A stretch of 41,087 nt of DNA, taken from positions 1-41,087 of the forward strand of contig JAJUGJ010000028.1 of NCBI GenBank assembly GCA_029268225.1, read 5' to 3'. The notes beneath the pieces are model-generated. The model made no database searches, was not told the origin of the DNA, and saw only the letters and a program-made list of their open reading frames with translations. Positions 6,832-14,858 of the stretch are shown here, one piece after another (the stretch's first letter is position 1; every line of letters begins with the position of its first letter). The DNA comes from Burkholderiales bacterium. Lineage in GTDB: Bacteria > Pseudomonadota > Gammaproteobacteria > Burkholderiales > Burkholderiaceae_C. The position numbers and the translations under genes are program-made.

Positions 6832-9021
6832 TCAGAACTTGTACTTCAGGCTCAACGTGGCACTGCGCGGTGCCCCATAGGTGAACTGGCTGTAGGCGTC
6901 GAACATGCCGTAGTAGGTCTTGTCAAAGACGTTGTGGACGTTCAACTGCGCCGACAGTTGCGGGCTGAAGTCATAGCGGGCCATCAGGTTGACCAGGGCA
7001 TAGCTGTTCTGGTCAATCTTCTGAACCACCCCCAGCGGGTTCTGGGCATTCGTATAGGTGGCCCCTTCCCAGTTCACGCCACCCCCCAGGGTCCAGGCGT
7101 TCCATGCACCGGGCAGGCGGTAGGTGGTGAACAGACGCAGCAACTTGCGTGGGTAAATGCTGTTCACATCCTTGCCGCTGGCGTCCTTGGCCTTGAACTG
7201 GCTGTAGCCGGCGCTGGCGTTCCAGCCCGGGGCCAACTCGCCAGAAACATCCAACTCGAAGCCTTCACTCGTCGCCCCTTCCGAGGCTCGGTACGCGGTC
7301 TCGGCAGTGGTGCCGGTCACAAAGCTCCCGGTGGCCTGGGCCAGCTTGTCTTGCTGGATGCGGAACACAGCCGCAGAGGCATTCACGCGGCCCTCCAGAA
7401 ACTCCCCCTTCACCCCGACCTCGGTACTGGTGCCCACAATGGGATCCAGATAGTTGCCATCCACATCGCGCTTTTGCTGCGGCTGGAAGATGTCGGTGTA
7501 GCTGGCGTAGGCCGAGTAGGTGTCGTTCAGGTCGTAGACGATGCCGGCATATGGCGTGAACTCCCGCTCGAACTTCATCTTGTACGCCGGCGTGGCCTGG
7601 TAGTCGTCGCCCTTGCGCTCATAGTTGGTCCAGCGGGCGCCCAGGATGAGTTTCAGCGGGTCAGACAGGCTCAAACGCGCAGCGCCATACACCGCCTCCT
7701 GTGTGACCGTGCCATTGCCGTAGTAGCTCAAAGGCCCCCACGCGGGCTCGGCATAGGAGCCATCCCAGGTGTTGAAGTTGGGCGCCGACCCTCCAGCGGC
7801 CGCGCGGCTGCGCGCCCGGAAGTCCTGTCGAGAATGGGTGTATCCCAGCGCCAGTTCATGGCTGCGGCCCAGCAACTGGAACGGCCCGGAAGCCTGCAAA
7901 GCCATGTCCTCCTGCTTGGTGCTCACCTTGTAGGAGCCCGGCCACGTGAACATGCCCAGGCCCGTGCCAGCATTCGGCGCCCCCATCAGATACAGCAGGT
8001 AAGAGTCAGCCTGACGGTCGCTCTGGTTGTAGCTGGCCTTGACCTTCCAGTCATTGGCGAACCGATGGTCCAGCGTCACGAAGTAACTGTCATGGTCGGT
8101 ATCCCATCGAGTCCAGTCCGCCGCGGTGGTTTTCGAGCGATCCCAGTGTGTGCGCGAACCATCGCTGTACCAAACAGGCAAGCCACCCCACATCGGCCCA
8201 TCGGTGTCATGGGTCTGGTGAGTCAAGCCGGTCGACAAGAGCGTGTGCGGACCCAAGTCGGCCTCCAACGTTGCGTACAGCGTCTGGCTCTGGTTGTGCA
8301 AGCCATCCACCCAGCTGTCTCGCTCGGCATGTTCGGCCACCACACGACCGCGCACGGTTTGCGCCTCGTTGAGTGGGGCCTGCAGGTCCCCCATCACGCG
8401 GCGCTGGTTCCAGCTGCCAACATCGGCCTCAACGGTGCCCTGCAAGGTCTTGCTGTTGGCGCGCTTGCGCACCAGGTTGATTGCCGCCGAGGGGTCGCCC
8501 GCGCCCGTGGTCAGCCCCGTCGAACCACGCACCACCTCCACGCGGTCATAGGGGGCCAGGCTGGTCAGGATCTCGCCCGAACTCCAGGGCTGCTCCCAGG
8601 TCGTGGGCACCCCATCGATCATCAAGGTGTTGATCTTGAAGCCCCGGGCCGTGAACTGGCCTCGGTTGGTTTCGTACTGGTTCACCGACACCCCGGTCAC
8701 GTTGTTGACCGCATCGGTCACCGTGAGCATCGACTGGTCTTCGATGCGTTGCCGCGTCACCACCGACACCGATTGCGGCGTGTCACGCAAAGACAAGCCC
8801 AAGGGGGTCGCCGTCTTTGTCTTGCCGGTGGTGGTGTACGAGCCCGTGCCCTCCGTCGTGTCCCGCTGCTTGGTGGCTTTGACCCCCACCGCTGGCAAGG
8901 TGCTGTCCGCCTTGTCCGCGTTCTGCGTTTGTGCCCAGGCCCCCGCAGGCATGGCCAAAGCGATGCACAAAGCCAAGGGAGTGAGCTGATGGCGCTGGGT
9001 GGCGCGCGCTTGCGAGTTCAT
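6832..9021 (-). CDS. TonB-dependent siderophore receptor (FhuE/FpvA-like)
   Basis: A 729-residue outer-membrane receptor. A signal peptide ends near AWA at about residue 30. The plug domain spans about residues 65-175, including LRDTPQSVSVVTRQRIEDQ and DRVEVVRGSTGL...GDPSAAINLVRKR. The rest is a 22-strand barrel ending in the C-terminal Phe (SLKYKF) needed for assembly. The segment GGLPVWYSDGSRT resembles the FhuE group (coprogen-type hydroxamate siderophores), but the ligand cannot be fixed by eye. No N-terminal signalling extension is seen, so it is not a FecA-type transducer. A Fur-like box lies upstream. Confidence 0.9.
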   Translation of the reverse strand: MNSQARATQRHQLTPLALCIALAMPAGAWAQTQNADKADSTLPAVGVKATKQRDTTEGTGSYTTTGKTKTATPLGLSLRDTPQSVSVVTRQRIEDQSMLTVTDAVNNVTGVSVNQYETNRGQFTARGFKINTLMIDGVPTTWEQPWSSGEILTSLAPYDRVEVVRGSTGLTTGAGDPSAAINLVRKRANSKTLQGTVEADVGSWNQRRVMGDLQAPLNEAQTVRGRVVAEHAERDSWVDGLHNQSQTLYATLEADLGPHTLLSTGLTHQTHDTDGPMWGGLPVWYSDGSRTHWDRSKTTAADWTRWDTDHDSYFVTLDHRFANDWKVKASYNQSDRQADSYLLYLMGAPNAGTGLGMFTWPGSYKVSTKQEDMALQASGPFQLLGRSHELALGYTHSRQDFRARSRAAAGGSAPNFNTWDGSYAEPAWGPLSYYGNGTVTQEAVYGAARLSLSDPLKLILGARWTNYERKGDDYQATPAYKMKFEREFTPYAGIVYDLNDTYSAYASYTDIFQPQQKRDVDGNYLDPIVGTSTEVGVKGEFLEGRVNASAAVFRIQQDKLAQATGSFVTGTTAETAYRASEGATSEGFELDVSGELAPGWNASAGYSQFKAKDASGKDVNSIYPRKLLRLFTTYRLPGAWNAWTLGGGVNWEGATYTNAQNPLGVVQKIDQNSYALVNLMARYDFSPQLSAQLNVHNVFDKTYYGMFDAYSQFTYGAPRSATLSLKYKF

Positions 9022-9101
9022 CCGATTTACCTCTCATGAAAAGCGTGGGTGCTGAACCAGCCTTGCGCTCCAAACGTCACGTTCACCGTTCAGCTCACTT
9101 T

Positions 9102-9123
9102 ATTGTAAATACAAATCACTCTC
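9102..9123 (-). promoter_or_regulatory. Candidate Fur box and -10 of the siderophore receptor operon
   Basis: On the minus strand, GAGAGTGATTTGTATTTAC (9123-9105) matches 12 of 19 positions of the Fur consensus. It overlaps a -10-like TACAAT (9107-9102). The region 9095-9140 is distinctly AT-rich and lies 80-100 bases before the receptor ATG. Iron-dependent repression fits the operon's content. Confidence 0.5.
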
Positions 9124-9214
9124 ACTTATATTCATTGCTATGATGCCACCAGGGTTACGCCGCGGGCCTGCCATCGGGCCCCCTCACCCGCTTCTCGTGT
9201 ACAAGGAACGAACC

Positions 9215-9307
9215 ATGCGCAACAGCCGCCTGCAAGCCATCCTGGAATGGACCGCCCTGGCCATCACCATCGTGTGTGTCTGGGTCTTCGTGCCCGTACA
9301 GGCCTGA
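9215..9307 (+). CDS. Very small membrane peptide (30 aa)
   Basis: An ATG preceded by AAGGA (spacing 7) opens a 30-residue frame: MRNSRLQAILEW, then one hydrophobic helix (about residues 13-28), ending PVQA. Positive residues before the helix suggest an N-in orientation. It lies between the receptor promoter and the ankyrin gene and is divergent from the iron-uptake operon. Function unknown. The good ribosome binding site and clean single-pass layout are the only evidence. Confidence 0.45.
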   Translation: MRNSRLQAILEWTALAITIVCVWVFVPVQA

Positions 9308-9372
9308 ACCCTGCACAGCCCGGCATGACTGCCCTATAGTGCGCAACACAAGCGCACACACGGGAGATCACA

Positions 9373-9708
9373 ATGTCCGCTGGAGACTGGAAGGACCTCT
9401 ACCAGGCCGCCCTGGATGGCAACCTCGCGCTGGTCGACTACCACATCAGCCAGGGCGTCAACCCCAACTACCAGCACCCCGAGATCCTGTGCACACCGCT
9501 CGTGGCCAGCCTGATCCACGGACACGACGAGGTTGCGCATTACCTGCTCACGCACGGCGCCGATCCCAACCTCATGTCTGACTTTGACGGGCTCACCCCA
9601 CTGCAAGCGGCTCGCAAGCATGGTCGCACCGCCCTGGTCACCGAGCTGACCCGCTTGCGCGCGAAGGCTACTCATCAGCCCTTTTGGTGGCGCTGGCTGC
9701 CCATCTAG
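9373..9708 (+). CDS. Ankyrin-repeat protein
   Basis: A 111-residue cytoplasmic protein with two or three ankyrin repeats: DLYQAALDGNLALVDYHISQ, then CTPLVASLIHGHDEVAHYLL followed by THGADPN, and GLTPLQAARKHGRTALV. These follow the ankyrin pattern of TPL near the start and a G/A-DPN turn. No signal or membrane segment is present. Ankyrin repeats bind other proteins; the partner is unknown. GGGAG lies upstream of the ATG. The next gene encodes a small membrane protein 26 bases further on. Confidence 0.8.
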   Translation: MSAGDWKDLYQAALDGNLALVDYHISQGVNPNYQHPEILCTPLVASLIHGHDEVAHYLLTHGADPNLMSDFDGLTPLQAARKHGRTALVTELTRLRAKATHQPFWWRWLPI

Positions 9709-9734
9709 GCGATGGCACACCCAGGCAACACACC

Positions 9735-10013
9735 ATGCGCTACGTATACGGACTGCTTCTGATGGCCACCGCGGTGGTCGCGGTTCTCAACTTCAGACTC
9801 CGTTGCGAGAGCTTTGGCTGCATGGGGCTGGGGGTCGCGTGGTTTGCATGGTCCGGCCTGTACCTGCTGACGCTCCTTGCAGGGCTGATCGCCTGGTTCA
9901 AGGCGCCCCATGCAACCTGCAAGCGCCACCTCCGCTGGGCACTGTGGACGCAGGTGGCGGGGGGACTTGCGCTCGCAGGCTACTGGCTCATCGGGTCCTC
10001 CATCGTTTCATAA
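9735..10013 (+). CDS. Hypothetical small membrane protein
   Basis: A 92-residue protein with three likely membrane helices (about residues 4-20, 30-52 and 66-87). Two cysteines (RCESFGC) lie in the first loop. The ATG at 9735 was chosen over an upstream in-frame start at 9684 that would overlap the ankyrin gene and hide the first helix. Not recognised. It follows the ankyrin gene closely and may be co-transcribed with it. Confidence 0.6.
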   Translation: MRYVYGLLLMATAVVAVLNFRLRCESFGCMGLGVAWFAWSGLYLLTLLAGLIAWFKAPHATCKRHLRWALWTQVAGGLALAGYWLIGSSIVS

Positions 10014-10046
10014 TGACGCTCTGACCACCTTCATCGAAAGCACCTC

Positions 10047-10403
10047 ATGGACCTGATCGCCAGCATCGTCATCGCCATGGTGGCGGCCTTGCACATCTAC
10101 TTTCTCGTCCTTGAGATGTTCTTGTGGGACAAGCCTGCAGGGTTGAAAGCCTTCGGCCAAAAGCTGGAGCAAGCCAAGGCCACCAAAGTCCTCGCGGCCA
10201 ACCAAGGCCTGTACAACGGCTTCCTTGCCGCGGGTCTGATCTGGGGGCTGCTGCGCGGCGCAGATGGCACCCACATCCAAGTCTTCTTCCTGGGCTGCGT
10301 GATCGTGGCTGGCGTCTTTGGCGCGGCAACCGCCAGCCGCAAAATCCTCTTCATTCAGGCCCTGCCAGCAGCCATCGGTCTGGGCTTGCTCCTGCTGGCC
10401 TGA
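10047..10403 (+). CDS. DUF1304 family membrane protein
   Basis: A 118-residue protein with four membrane helices. The first helix contains AALHIYFLVLEMFLW, the conserved start of DUF1304 proteins (a His and a Glu within the membrane). NQGLYNGFLAAGLIWG is the family's second signature. The family is widespread and of unknown function. It stands 33 bases after the preceding small membrane protein gene and in the same direction. Confidence 0.85.
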   Translation: MDLIASIVIAMVAALHIYFLVLEMFLWDKPAGLKAFGQKLEQAKATKVLAANQGLYNGFLAAGLIWGLLRGADGTHIQVFFLGCVIVAGVFGAATASRKILFIQALPAAIGLGLLLLA

Positions 10404-10466
10404 GCCTCATGCGCGGCAGGCCATGCCGCCCAGACCGCACGTCCTCACGCCACCTGAGCCATCACC

Positions 10467-11510
10467 ATGTGCCTGCAACAACTCCTCGGCATTCACCTCC
10501 CCATCATCCAGGCGCCCATGGCCGGCGTTCAAGGGAGCGCGCTGGCCGTGGCGGTGTCGAACGCGGGCGGACTGGGCTCACTGCCCTGCGCCATGCTCAC
10601 CCCCGAGACACTGCGCCGTGAGTTGACCGTCCTCCAGACCCAGACCACCCACCCCTACAACGTCAACTTCTTTTGCCACACACCACCCACACCTGATGCA
10701 GAGCGAGAGGCCGCCTGGCGCGCCGCCCTGACCCCCTACTTCACAGAACTGGGCCTGGATGCGAATGTCATCCCATCGGGACCTGGCCGGCAGCCCTTCA
10801 GCGCCGACATGGCCGATGTACTGGCCGAGTTCAAGCCCCCGGTCGTGAGCTTTCATTTCGGCCTGCCCTCGGCGGATCTGCTGGCTCGCGTGAAAAGCTG
10901 GGGCGCGAAAGTGCTGTCGTCGGCCACCACGGTGGACGAAGCGTGCTGGCTTGAGGCCCACGGGGCCGATGCCATCATTGCCCAAGGCCTCGAAGCCGGT
11001 GGGCACCGCGGCATGTTCCTCACCGACGATCTCCACACCCAGGTCGGCACCTTTGCCCTGCTGCCCCAGGTCGTGCAGGCCGTCAACATCCCGGTGATTG
11101 CCGCAGGTGGCATTGCCGATGCAGCAGGGGTGGCCGCCGCCCTGTCCCTGGGTGCTGCGGGTGTACAGGTCGGCACCGCTTACCTCACCTGCAGCGAGGC
11201 CACGACCAGCCCCCTGCACCGTGCCGCACTGCAAAGCGAGCAGGCCCGCGTCACGGCACTCACCAATCTGTTCACAGGCCGGCCGGCACGTGGCATCGTC
11301 AACCGCATCATGCGTGAGATGGGCCCCATCTCCCCCCTCGCCCCGGCCTTCCCGCTCGCCACCGCAGCCATCGCGCCCTTGCGGGCCCAGGCCGAAAGCC
11401 ACGGGCTCACCGACTTCACGCCCTTGTGGGCGGGGCAAAACACCAGCGGGTGTCACACCCAGCCTGCAGCCGAGCTCACCCGCGCGCTGGCCGCCCTCGT
11501 TCGCACTTGA
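10467..11510 (+). CDS. Nitronate monooxygenase (FMN-dependent)
   Basis: A 347-residue TIM-barrel flavoprotein of the 2-nitropropane dioxygenase/nitronate monooxygenase family. It begins with IHLPIIQAPMAGVQGSALA and VSNAGGLGSLP, the usual first strands. The signature GLEAGGHRG (near residues 174-182) contains the His taken as the catalytic base in class I enzymes. AAGGIADAAGVAAAL and GAAGVQVGTAYL are the phosphate-binding strands for FMN. Such enzymes oxidise propionate 3-nitronate or other alkyl nitronates, protecting against toxic nitro compounds. It appears to be transcribed alone or with the DUF1304 gene 63 bases upstream. Confidence 0.88.
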   Translation: MCLQQLLGIHLPIIQAPMAGVQGSALAVAVSNAGGLGSLPCAMLTPETLRRELTVLQTQTTHPYNVNFFCHTPPTPDAEREAAWRAALTPYFTELGLDANVIPSGPGRQPFSADMADVLAEFKPPVVSFHFGLPSADLLARVKSWGAKVLSSATTVDEACWLEAHGADAIIAQGLEAGGHRGMFLTDDLHTQVGTFALLPQVVQAVNIPVIAAGGIADAAGVAAALSLGAAGVQVGTAYLTCSEATTSPLHRAALQSEQARVTALTNLFTGRPARGIVNRIMREMGPISPLAPAFPLATAAIAPLRAQAESHGLTDFTPLWAGQNTSGCHTQPAAELTRALAALVRT

Positions 11511-11609
11511 ACCACCGACGCTCACCGTCCACGACGCCCTGATTGAAGGGTGAAACGACGCTGCGCTGGCTCTATGATCTTTGAGCACGATCACAGGGAG
11601 ATGATGAAC

Positions 11610-13202
11610 ATGAAGTACCGCAAACTGGCGGCTTGCACGCTGCTGTCCACCGGCCTGCTCAGCGGCTGCAACATGGATGGACGGCTGACCTTTTCGCCCG
11701 AAGACAAGATCAACGCGGCCTTTCCGGTATCAGAAGCCGTTCGCTTCAGCCAAGTCACCCTGCTGGAACAAGCAAGCCCTGAGCAACGAGACGACATCCA
11801 GCGCCTGTTGAAGTCGCGACTGCGCCTGCGCGCCCTGGAATGCGCCAAAGACTACACCCCGTCCTGGTACGCTTCGCTGACCGACATCCGCGAAAAGCTG
11901 GGCGACAGCACCTGCTTCACCGATGCCGACGCCGCCTTGCAAACCTGGCTGGGCCTGCGACGTGCCGGCATGCAACTGAGCCAGCCTGCGCTGCGTGCGA
12001 TCCCGAGCACAGTCCCGCCCTACATCGTGGCGAGCTCCACCATCCAGAACGCCCGCTTTGCAGACAAGGCGGGCGTGGCCTTGCTCGAAGCTCGCGAAAC
12101 CCTTGAGGTGATGGACCTGGGCGCCAACAAGGCCATTCACCGCGCCCCCAAAGACACCTCTGCCGTTGGACGCCTCTCCGCCAATGGACGGCTCTACACC
12201 GTCGGACTGGGACAGCGCCTTCAAATCCGTGAATCGGCCACCGGCACCACGCTGGCAGACATCCCGTCCGTCTACCCGCACGAGTTCCACTGGCTGGACG
12301 ACCGCACCGCCCTGTACGAGCGCAGCGACAACCGCAAGACCTTCCTGCTCGATTTCGTCTCGGGTGAAGAAGTGGAGCTGCCCATGATCCAGCGCGGGCT
12401 CACCACTGTGGCAGCGGCGCCGGGCACCCCCAACCAGTTTGTCGTGTTCGGTCACCAGCAAGCCAGCCGCATCGAGGTGATCCGTGGCACGGGCAAGCCC
12501 GAGGTGCGCCTCGTGAGCGAGCGCAACCTGCCCCGCGCCATCAACTGGTCCACCAACACCTCTGGCGTGTTGCCAGGAGGCAAGCACGCTTTCGAGGCTT
12601 CCCGTCAACTCACGGTGATCAACCTCGAAGACCTGCAAGCCCGTGAAATCCAGACCGAGCCGCTGTACATCCAGCAAGGCAGCGCCACCCCCGATGCAGA
12701 CAAGATCATCATCCGGGGCTACGTTCAAGGCGTCCCCACCCATGGTGGCAAGGACTACGTCTTCAGCCTGAGCGCCAACACCCTGTCCGAAGTCAACAGC
12801 AGCGAACTGCCATCGCGTCAGTTCACCTACGTGCCATCGGTCAACCGCCAGGCCGTGATCAGCGACAGCAAGATCACCTTGCTCGACAGCCTGCCAACTC
12901 TGCCGCCCGTTCCGCTGAGCAATGTGCTGGCTGCACTGGTCGATGCCGCCAACCAGCACAAGCTGGAAATGTTCTCGCGCGAACAAGCCATGCAAGACAC
13001 CATGTTGCGCGCACAACAGACTCGGGACGCTTTTCAGAACCGCCTGATGCGTGACGAAGAACAACGTCGCCTCGAGATGCAGGCCCGACAGCGCGAACTG
13101 GAGGCCTATCAAGCCCGACGACTGCGCGAAGCGGAGGAGCAACGACGTCAGCTGGAAGCCGAGCGACGCATGCGACGCGACGCCCAGATGGTGCGCCCCT
13201 GA
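11610..13202 (+). CDS. Large lipoprotein with propeller-like core and charged coiled-coil tail
   Basis: A 530-residue protein not recognised as a named family. The ATG at 11610 has GGGAG nine bases upstream; ATGs at 11601 and 11604 are too close to it. The signal peptide ends in LLSGC, so Cys20 should be lipidated. Residues 130-430 contain repeated short strand pairs (VMDLGANKAIH, IRESATGTTLADIP, LLDFVSGEEVELP) reminiscent of a WD40/YVTN-like propeller. From about residue 440 the protein is rich in Gln, Glu and Arg (EEQRRLEMQARQRELEAYQ) and should form a long coiled coil. An envelope scaffold is possible; no function can be named. Confidence 0.72.
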   Translation: MKYRKLAACTLLSTGLLSGCNMDGRLTFSPEDKINAAFPVSEAVRFSQVTLLEQASPEQRDDIQRLLKSRLRLRALECAKDYTPSWYASLTDIREKLGDSTCFTDADAALQTWLGLRRAGMQLSQPALRAIPSTVPPYIVASSTIQNARFADKAGVALLEARETLEVMDLGANKAIHRAPKDTSAVGRLSANGRLYTVGLGQRLQIRESATGTTLADIPSVYPHEFHWLDDRTALYERSDNRKTFLLDFVSGEEVELPMIQRGLTTVAAAPGTPNQFVVFGHQQASRIEVIRGTGKPEVRLVSERNLPRAINWSTNTSGVLPGGKHAFEASRQLTVINLEDLQAREIQTEPLYIQQGSATPDADKIIIRGYVQGVPTHGGKDYVFSLSANTLSEVNSSELPSRQFTYVPSVNRQAVISDSKITLLDSLPTLPPVPLSNVLAALVDAANQHKLEMFSREQAMQDTMLRAQQTRDAFQNRLMRDEEQRRLEMQARQRELEAYQARRLREAEEQRRQLEAERRMRRDAQMVRP

Positions 13203-13277
13203 CCCGATCGTCCGCACACCCGACGCCAGACGGCCTACACTCCCCGCCCTGAACGCCGTCTGGTATCCGCTGTCACC

Positions 13278-13769
13278 ATGTCCACCTCCACCCTCATCCT
13301 GATCGCCGCCGTGGCCCGCAATGGCGCCATCGGCAAAGACAACGCCCTGCTGTGGCGTTTGCCCGAAGACCTCAAGTTCTTCAAGCGCACCACCCTGGGT
13401 TGCCCGGTCATCATGGGCCGCAAGACCTTCGAGTCCATCGGACGCCCGCTGCCAGGACGTCGCAACATCGTCATCACCCGCAACACCGCCTGGCAACACG
13501 AAGGGGTCGAAGTGGCCCACACACTGGAGGAGGCCCGGGCACGGGTCGCCGACCAGGCCCGTGTCTTCGTCATCGGCGGCGGCGAACTGTATGCGCAAGC
13601 GCTGCCCCAGGCCGACGAACTCATCCTCACCGAAGTCGATGCCGACTTCGACGCCGACACCTTCTTCCCCGCCTGGGACCGCAGCGCCTTCAACGAGGTC
13701 AGCCGCGAAACCCACCAGGCCGAGGCAGGCTGGCCTTACCACTTCGTCGTCTACCAGCGACGGAAATAA
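13278..13769 (+). CDS. folA: Dihydrofolate reductase
   Basis: A 163-residue enzyme that reduces dihydrofolate to tetrahydrofolate with NADPH for thymidylate and purine synthesis. IAAVARNGAIGKDNALLW is the N-terminal strand and Met20-type loop. LPEDLKFFK carries the Asp that protonates substrate. VIMGRKTFESIGRPLPGR binds NADPH, and VFVIGGGELYAQALP is the second nucleotide motif. Length is normal. It lies about 75 bases after the coiled-coil lipoprotein gene; a TerC-family gene follows after an AT-rich intergenic region. Confidence 0.97.
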   Translation: MSTSTLILIAAVARNGAIGKDNALLWRLPEDLKFFKRTTLGCPVIMGRKTFESIGRPLPGRRNIVITRNTAWQHEGVEVAHTLEEARARVADQARVFVIGGGELYAQALPQADELILTEVDADFDADTFFPAWDRSAFNEVSRETHQAEAGWPYHFVVYQRRK

Positions 13770-13792
13770 GTTTCCCCAAATTCAGTTTTTAC

Positions 13793-13821
13793 AAACTCGA
13801 ATTCATTTGAAATTCGAATTT
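13793..13821. repeat. AT-rich inverted repeat upstream of the TerC-family gene
   Basis: TCGAATT (13797-13803) and AATTCGA (13811-13817) form a 7-bp stem around a 7-base loop, extended past one mismatch by AAA/TTT. It stands out in a GC-rich window. A promoter-like pair TTTACC and TTATCT with 16-base spacing follows at about 13820-13847. The repeat could be an operator; no known riboswitch consensus was seen. Confidence 0.5.
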
Positions 13822-13908
13822 ACCTGAGAACCGACGCGAGTTATCTTCGACGGTTTGGCCTTTTGCGCCGCCAGTTTTCCTTTCACCGCACCTCCTGCAC
13901 CGCTCCTC

Positions 13909-14667
13909 ATGGATTTCCTGTTCGACCCCAATATCTGGATCGCCTTCGCGATGCTGACTGCCCTGGAAATCGTCCTCGGCGTCGACAACATCATCTTCAT
14001 CTCCATCCTGGTCGGCCGCCTGCCCGCCGACGTGCGCGACAAGGCCCGCCGCATGGGCCTGGCCTTCGCGATGATCTCGCGCCTGCTGTTGCTGTTCTCG
14101 CTGAGCTGGGTCATGAGCCTCAAGGCCGACCTCTTCCACATCTTCGACCTGGGTATCAGTGGCCGCGATCTGGTGCTGCTGTTCGGCGGCCTGTTCCTGC
14201 TGTGGAAGGCCTCGCACGAAATCTTCGTCGAAGTGGAAGCCCGCGAAGAAGATCACGCCCCCGACACCGACCCGGCCCTCATCAAGGCCGCCGGCGCCCG
14301 CCTGTTCTGGGGCATCATCGCCCAGATCGCCGTCATCGACATCGTCTTCTCGCTCGACTCGGTCATCACCGCGGTCGGCATGGTCGACCAACTCGGCGTG
14401 ATGATCGCCGCCGTCATCACCTCGGTCGGCGTGATGCTGTTTGCCGCCAAGCCCATTGGCGACTTCGTCGATGCCCACCCCTCCGTCAAGGTGCTGGCCC
14501 TGGCCTTCCTCGTGATGGTCGGCATGGCCCTGACTGCCGAAGCGCTCGACGCTCACGTGCCCAAGGGCTACATCTACGCAGCCATGTCCTTCTCGCTGGC
14601 GGTGGAGTTCCTCAACATCCGCGCGCGCACCAAGCGCCTGGCGTTGAAGGCGGCATCTCAGGCTTGA
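13909..14667 (+). CDS. TerC family integral membrane protein (YgdQ/YoaE-like)
   Basis: A 252-residue protein with seven to eight membrane helices. ALEIVLGVDNIIFISILV in helix 1 and VFSLDSVITAVGMVDQL in the middle are the paired TerC motifs, whose intramembrane Asp and Asn residues are thought to handle metal ions. A cytoplasmic acidic stretch (VEAREEDHAPDTDPAL) separates the halves. Relatives export Mn2+ or help load metal onto exported proteins. It is monocistronic, with a strong terminator behind it. The metal role here is inferred from the family only. Confidence 0.88.
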   Translation: MDFLFDPNIWIAFAMLTALEIVLGVDNIIFISILVGRLPADVRDKARRMGLAFAMISRLLLLFSLSWVMSLKADLFHIFDLGISGRDLVLLFGGLFLLWKASHEIFVEVEAREEDHAPDTDPALIKAAGARLFWGIIAQIAVIDIVFSLDSVITAVGMVDQLGVMIAAVITSVGVMLFAAKPIGDFVDAHPSVKVLALAFLVMVGMALTAEALDAHVPKGYIYAAMSFSLAVEFLNIRARTKRLALKAASQA

Positions 14668-14707
14668 TGCACAGGCGCTCAGCGCCTGCACTGCTCGCCA
14701 TGCAACC

Positions 14708-14733
14708 AAGGCCGACCCTGTGTCGGCCTTTTT
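14708..14733 (+). terminator. Rho-independent terminator after the TerC-family gene
   Basis: AAGGCCGAC (14708-14716) and GTCGGCCTT (14722-14730) form a 9-bp stem with loop CCTGT, followed by further T residues. Confidence 0.85.
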
Positions 14734-14858
14734 CATGCGCCGCACACCTGCAACACCCGCCCCGCGGCCAGCAAGGACAGCGCGCAGCAGCGACAATCCG
14801 AGTCATCCGAAGCGCCCTGTGCGCCTCCCAGACTCGATCCGCCAAGGCACCTCCCCCC

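Noticed and set aside
6805..9039. A 744-codon open frame antisense to the siderophore receptor
   Set aside because: Composition is His/Gln/Arg-rich shadow sequence; the receptor on the minus strand has all family features.
11730..13742. A 670-codon minus-strand frame across the lipoprotein gene and folA
   Set aside because: It covers folA, which is certain on the plus strand, and shows no start signal or domain.
13770..13908. yybP-ykoY-type Mn2+ riboswitch before the TerC gene
   Set aside because: The conserved sequence blocks of that RNA are absent; only an AT-rich inverted repeat is present.
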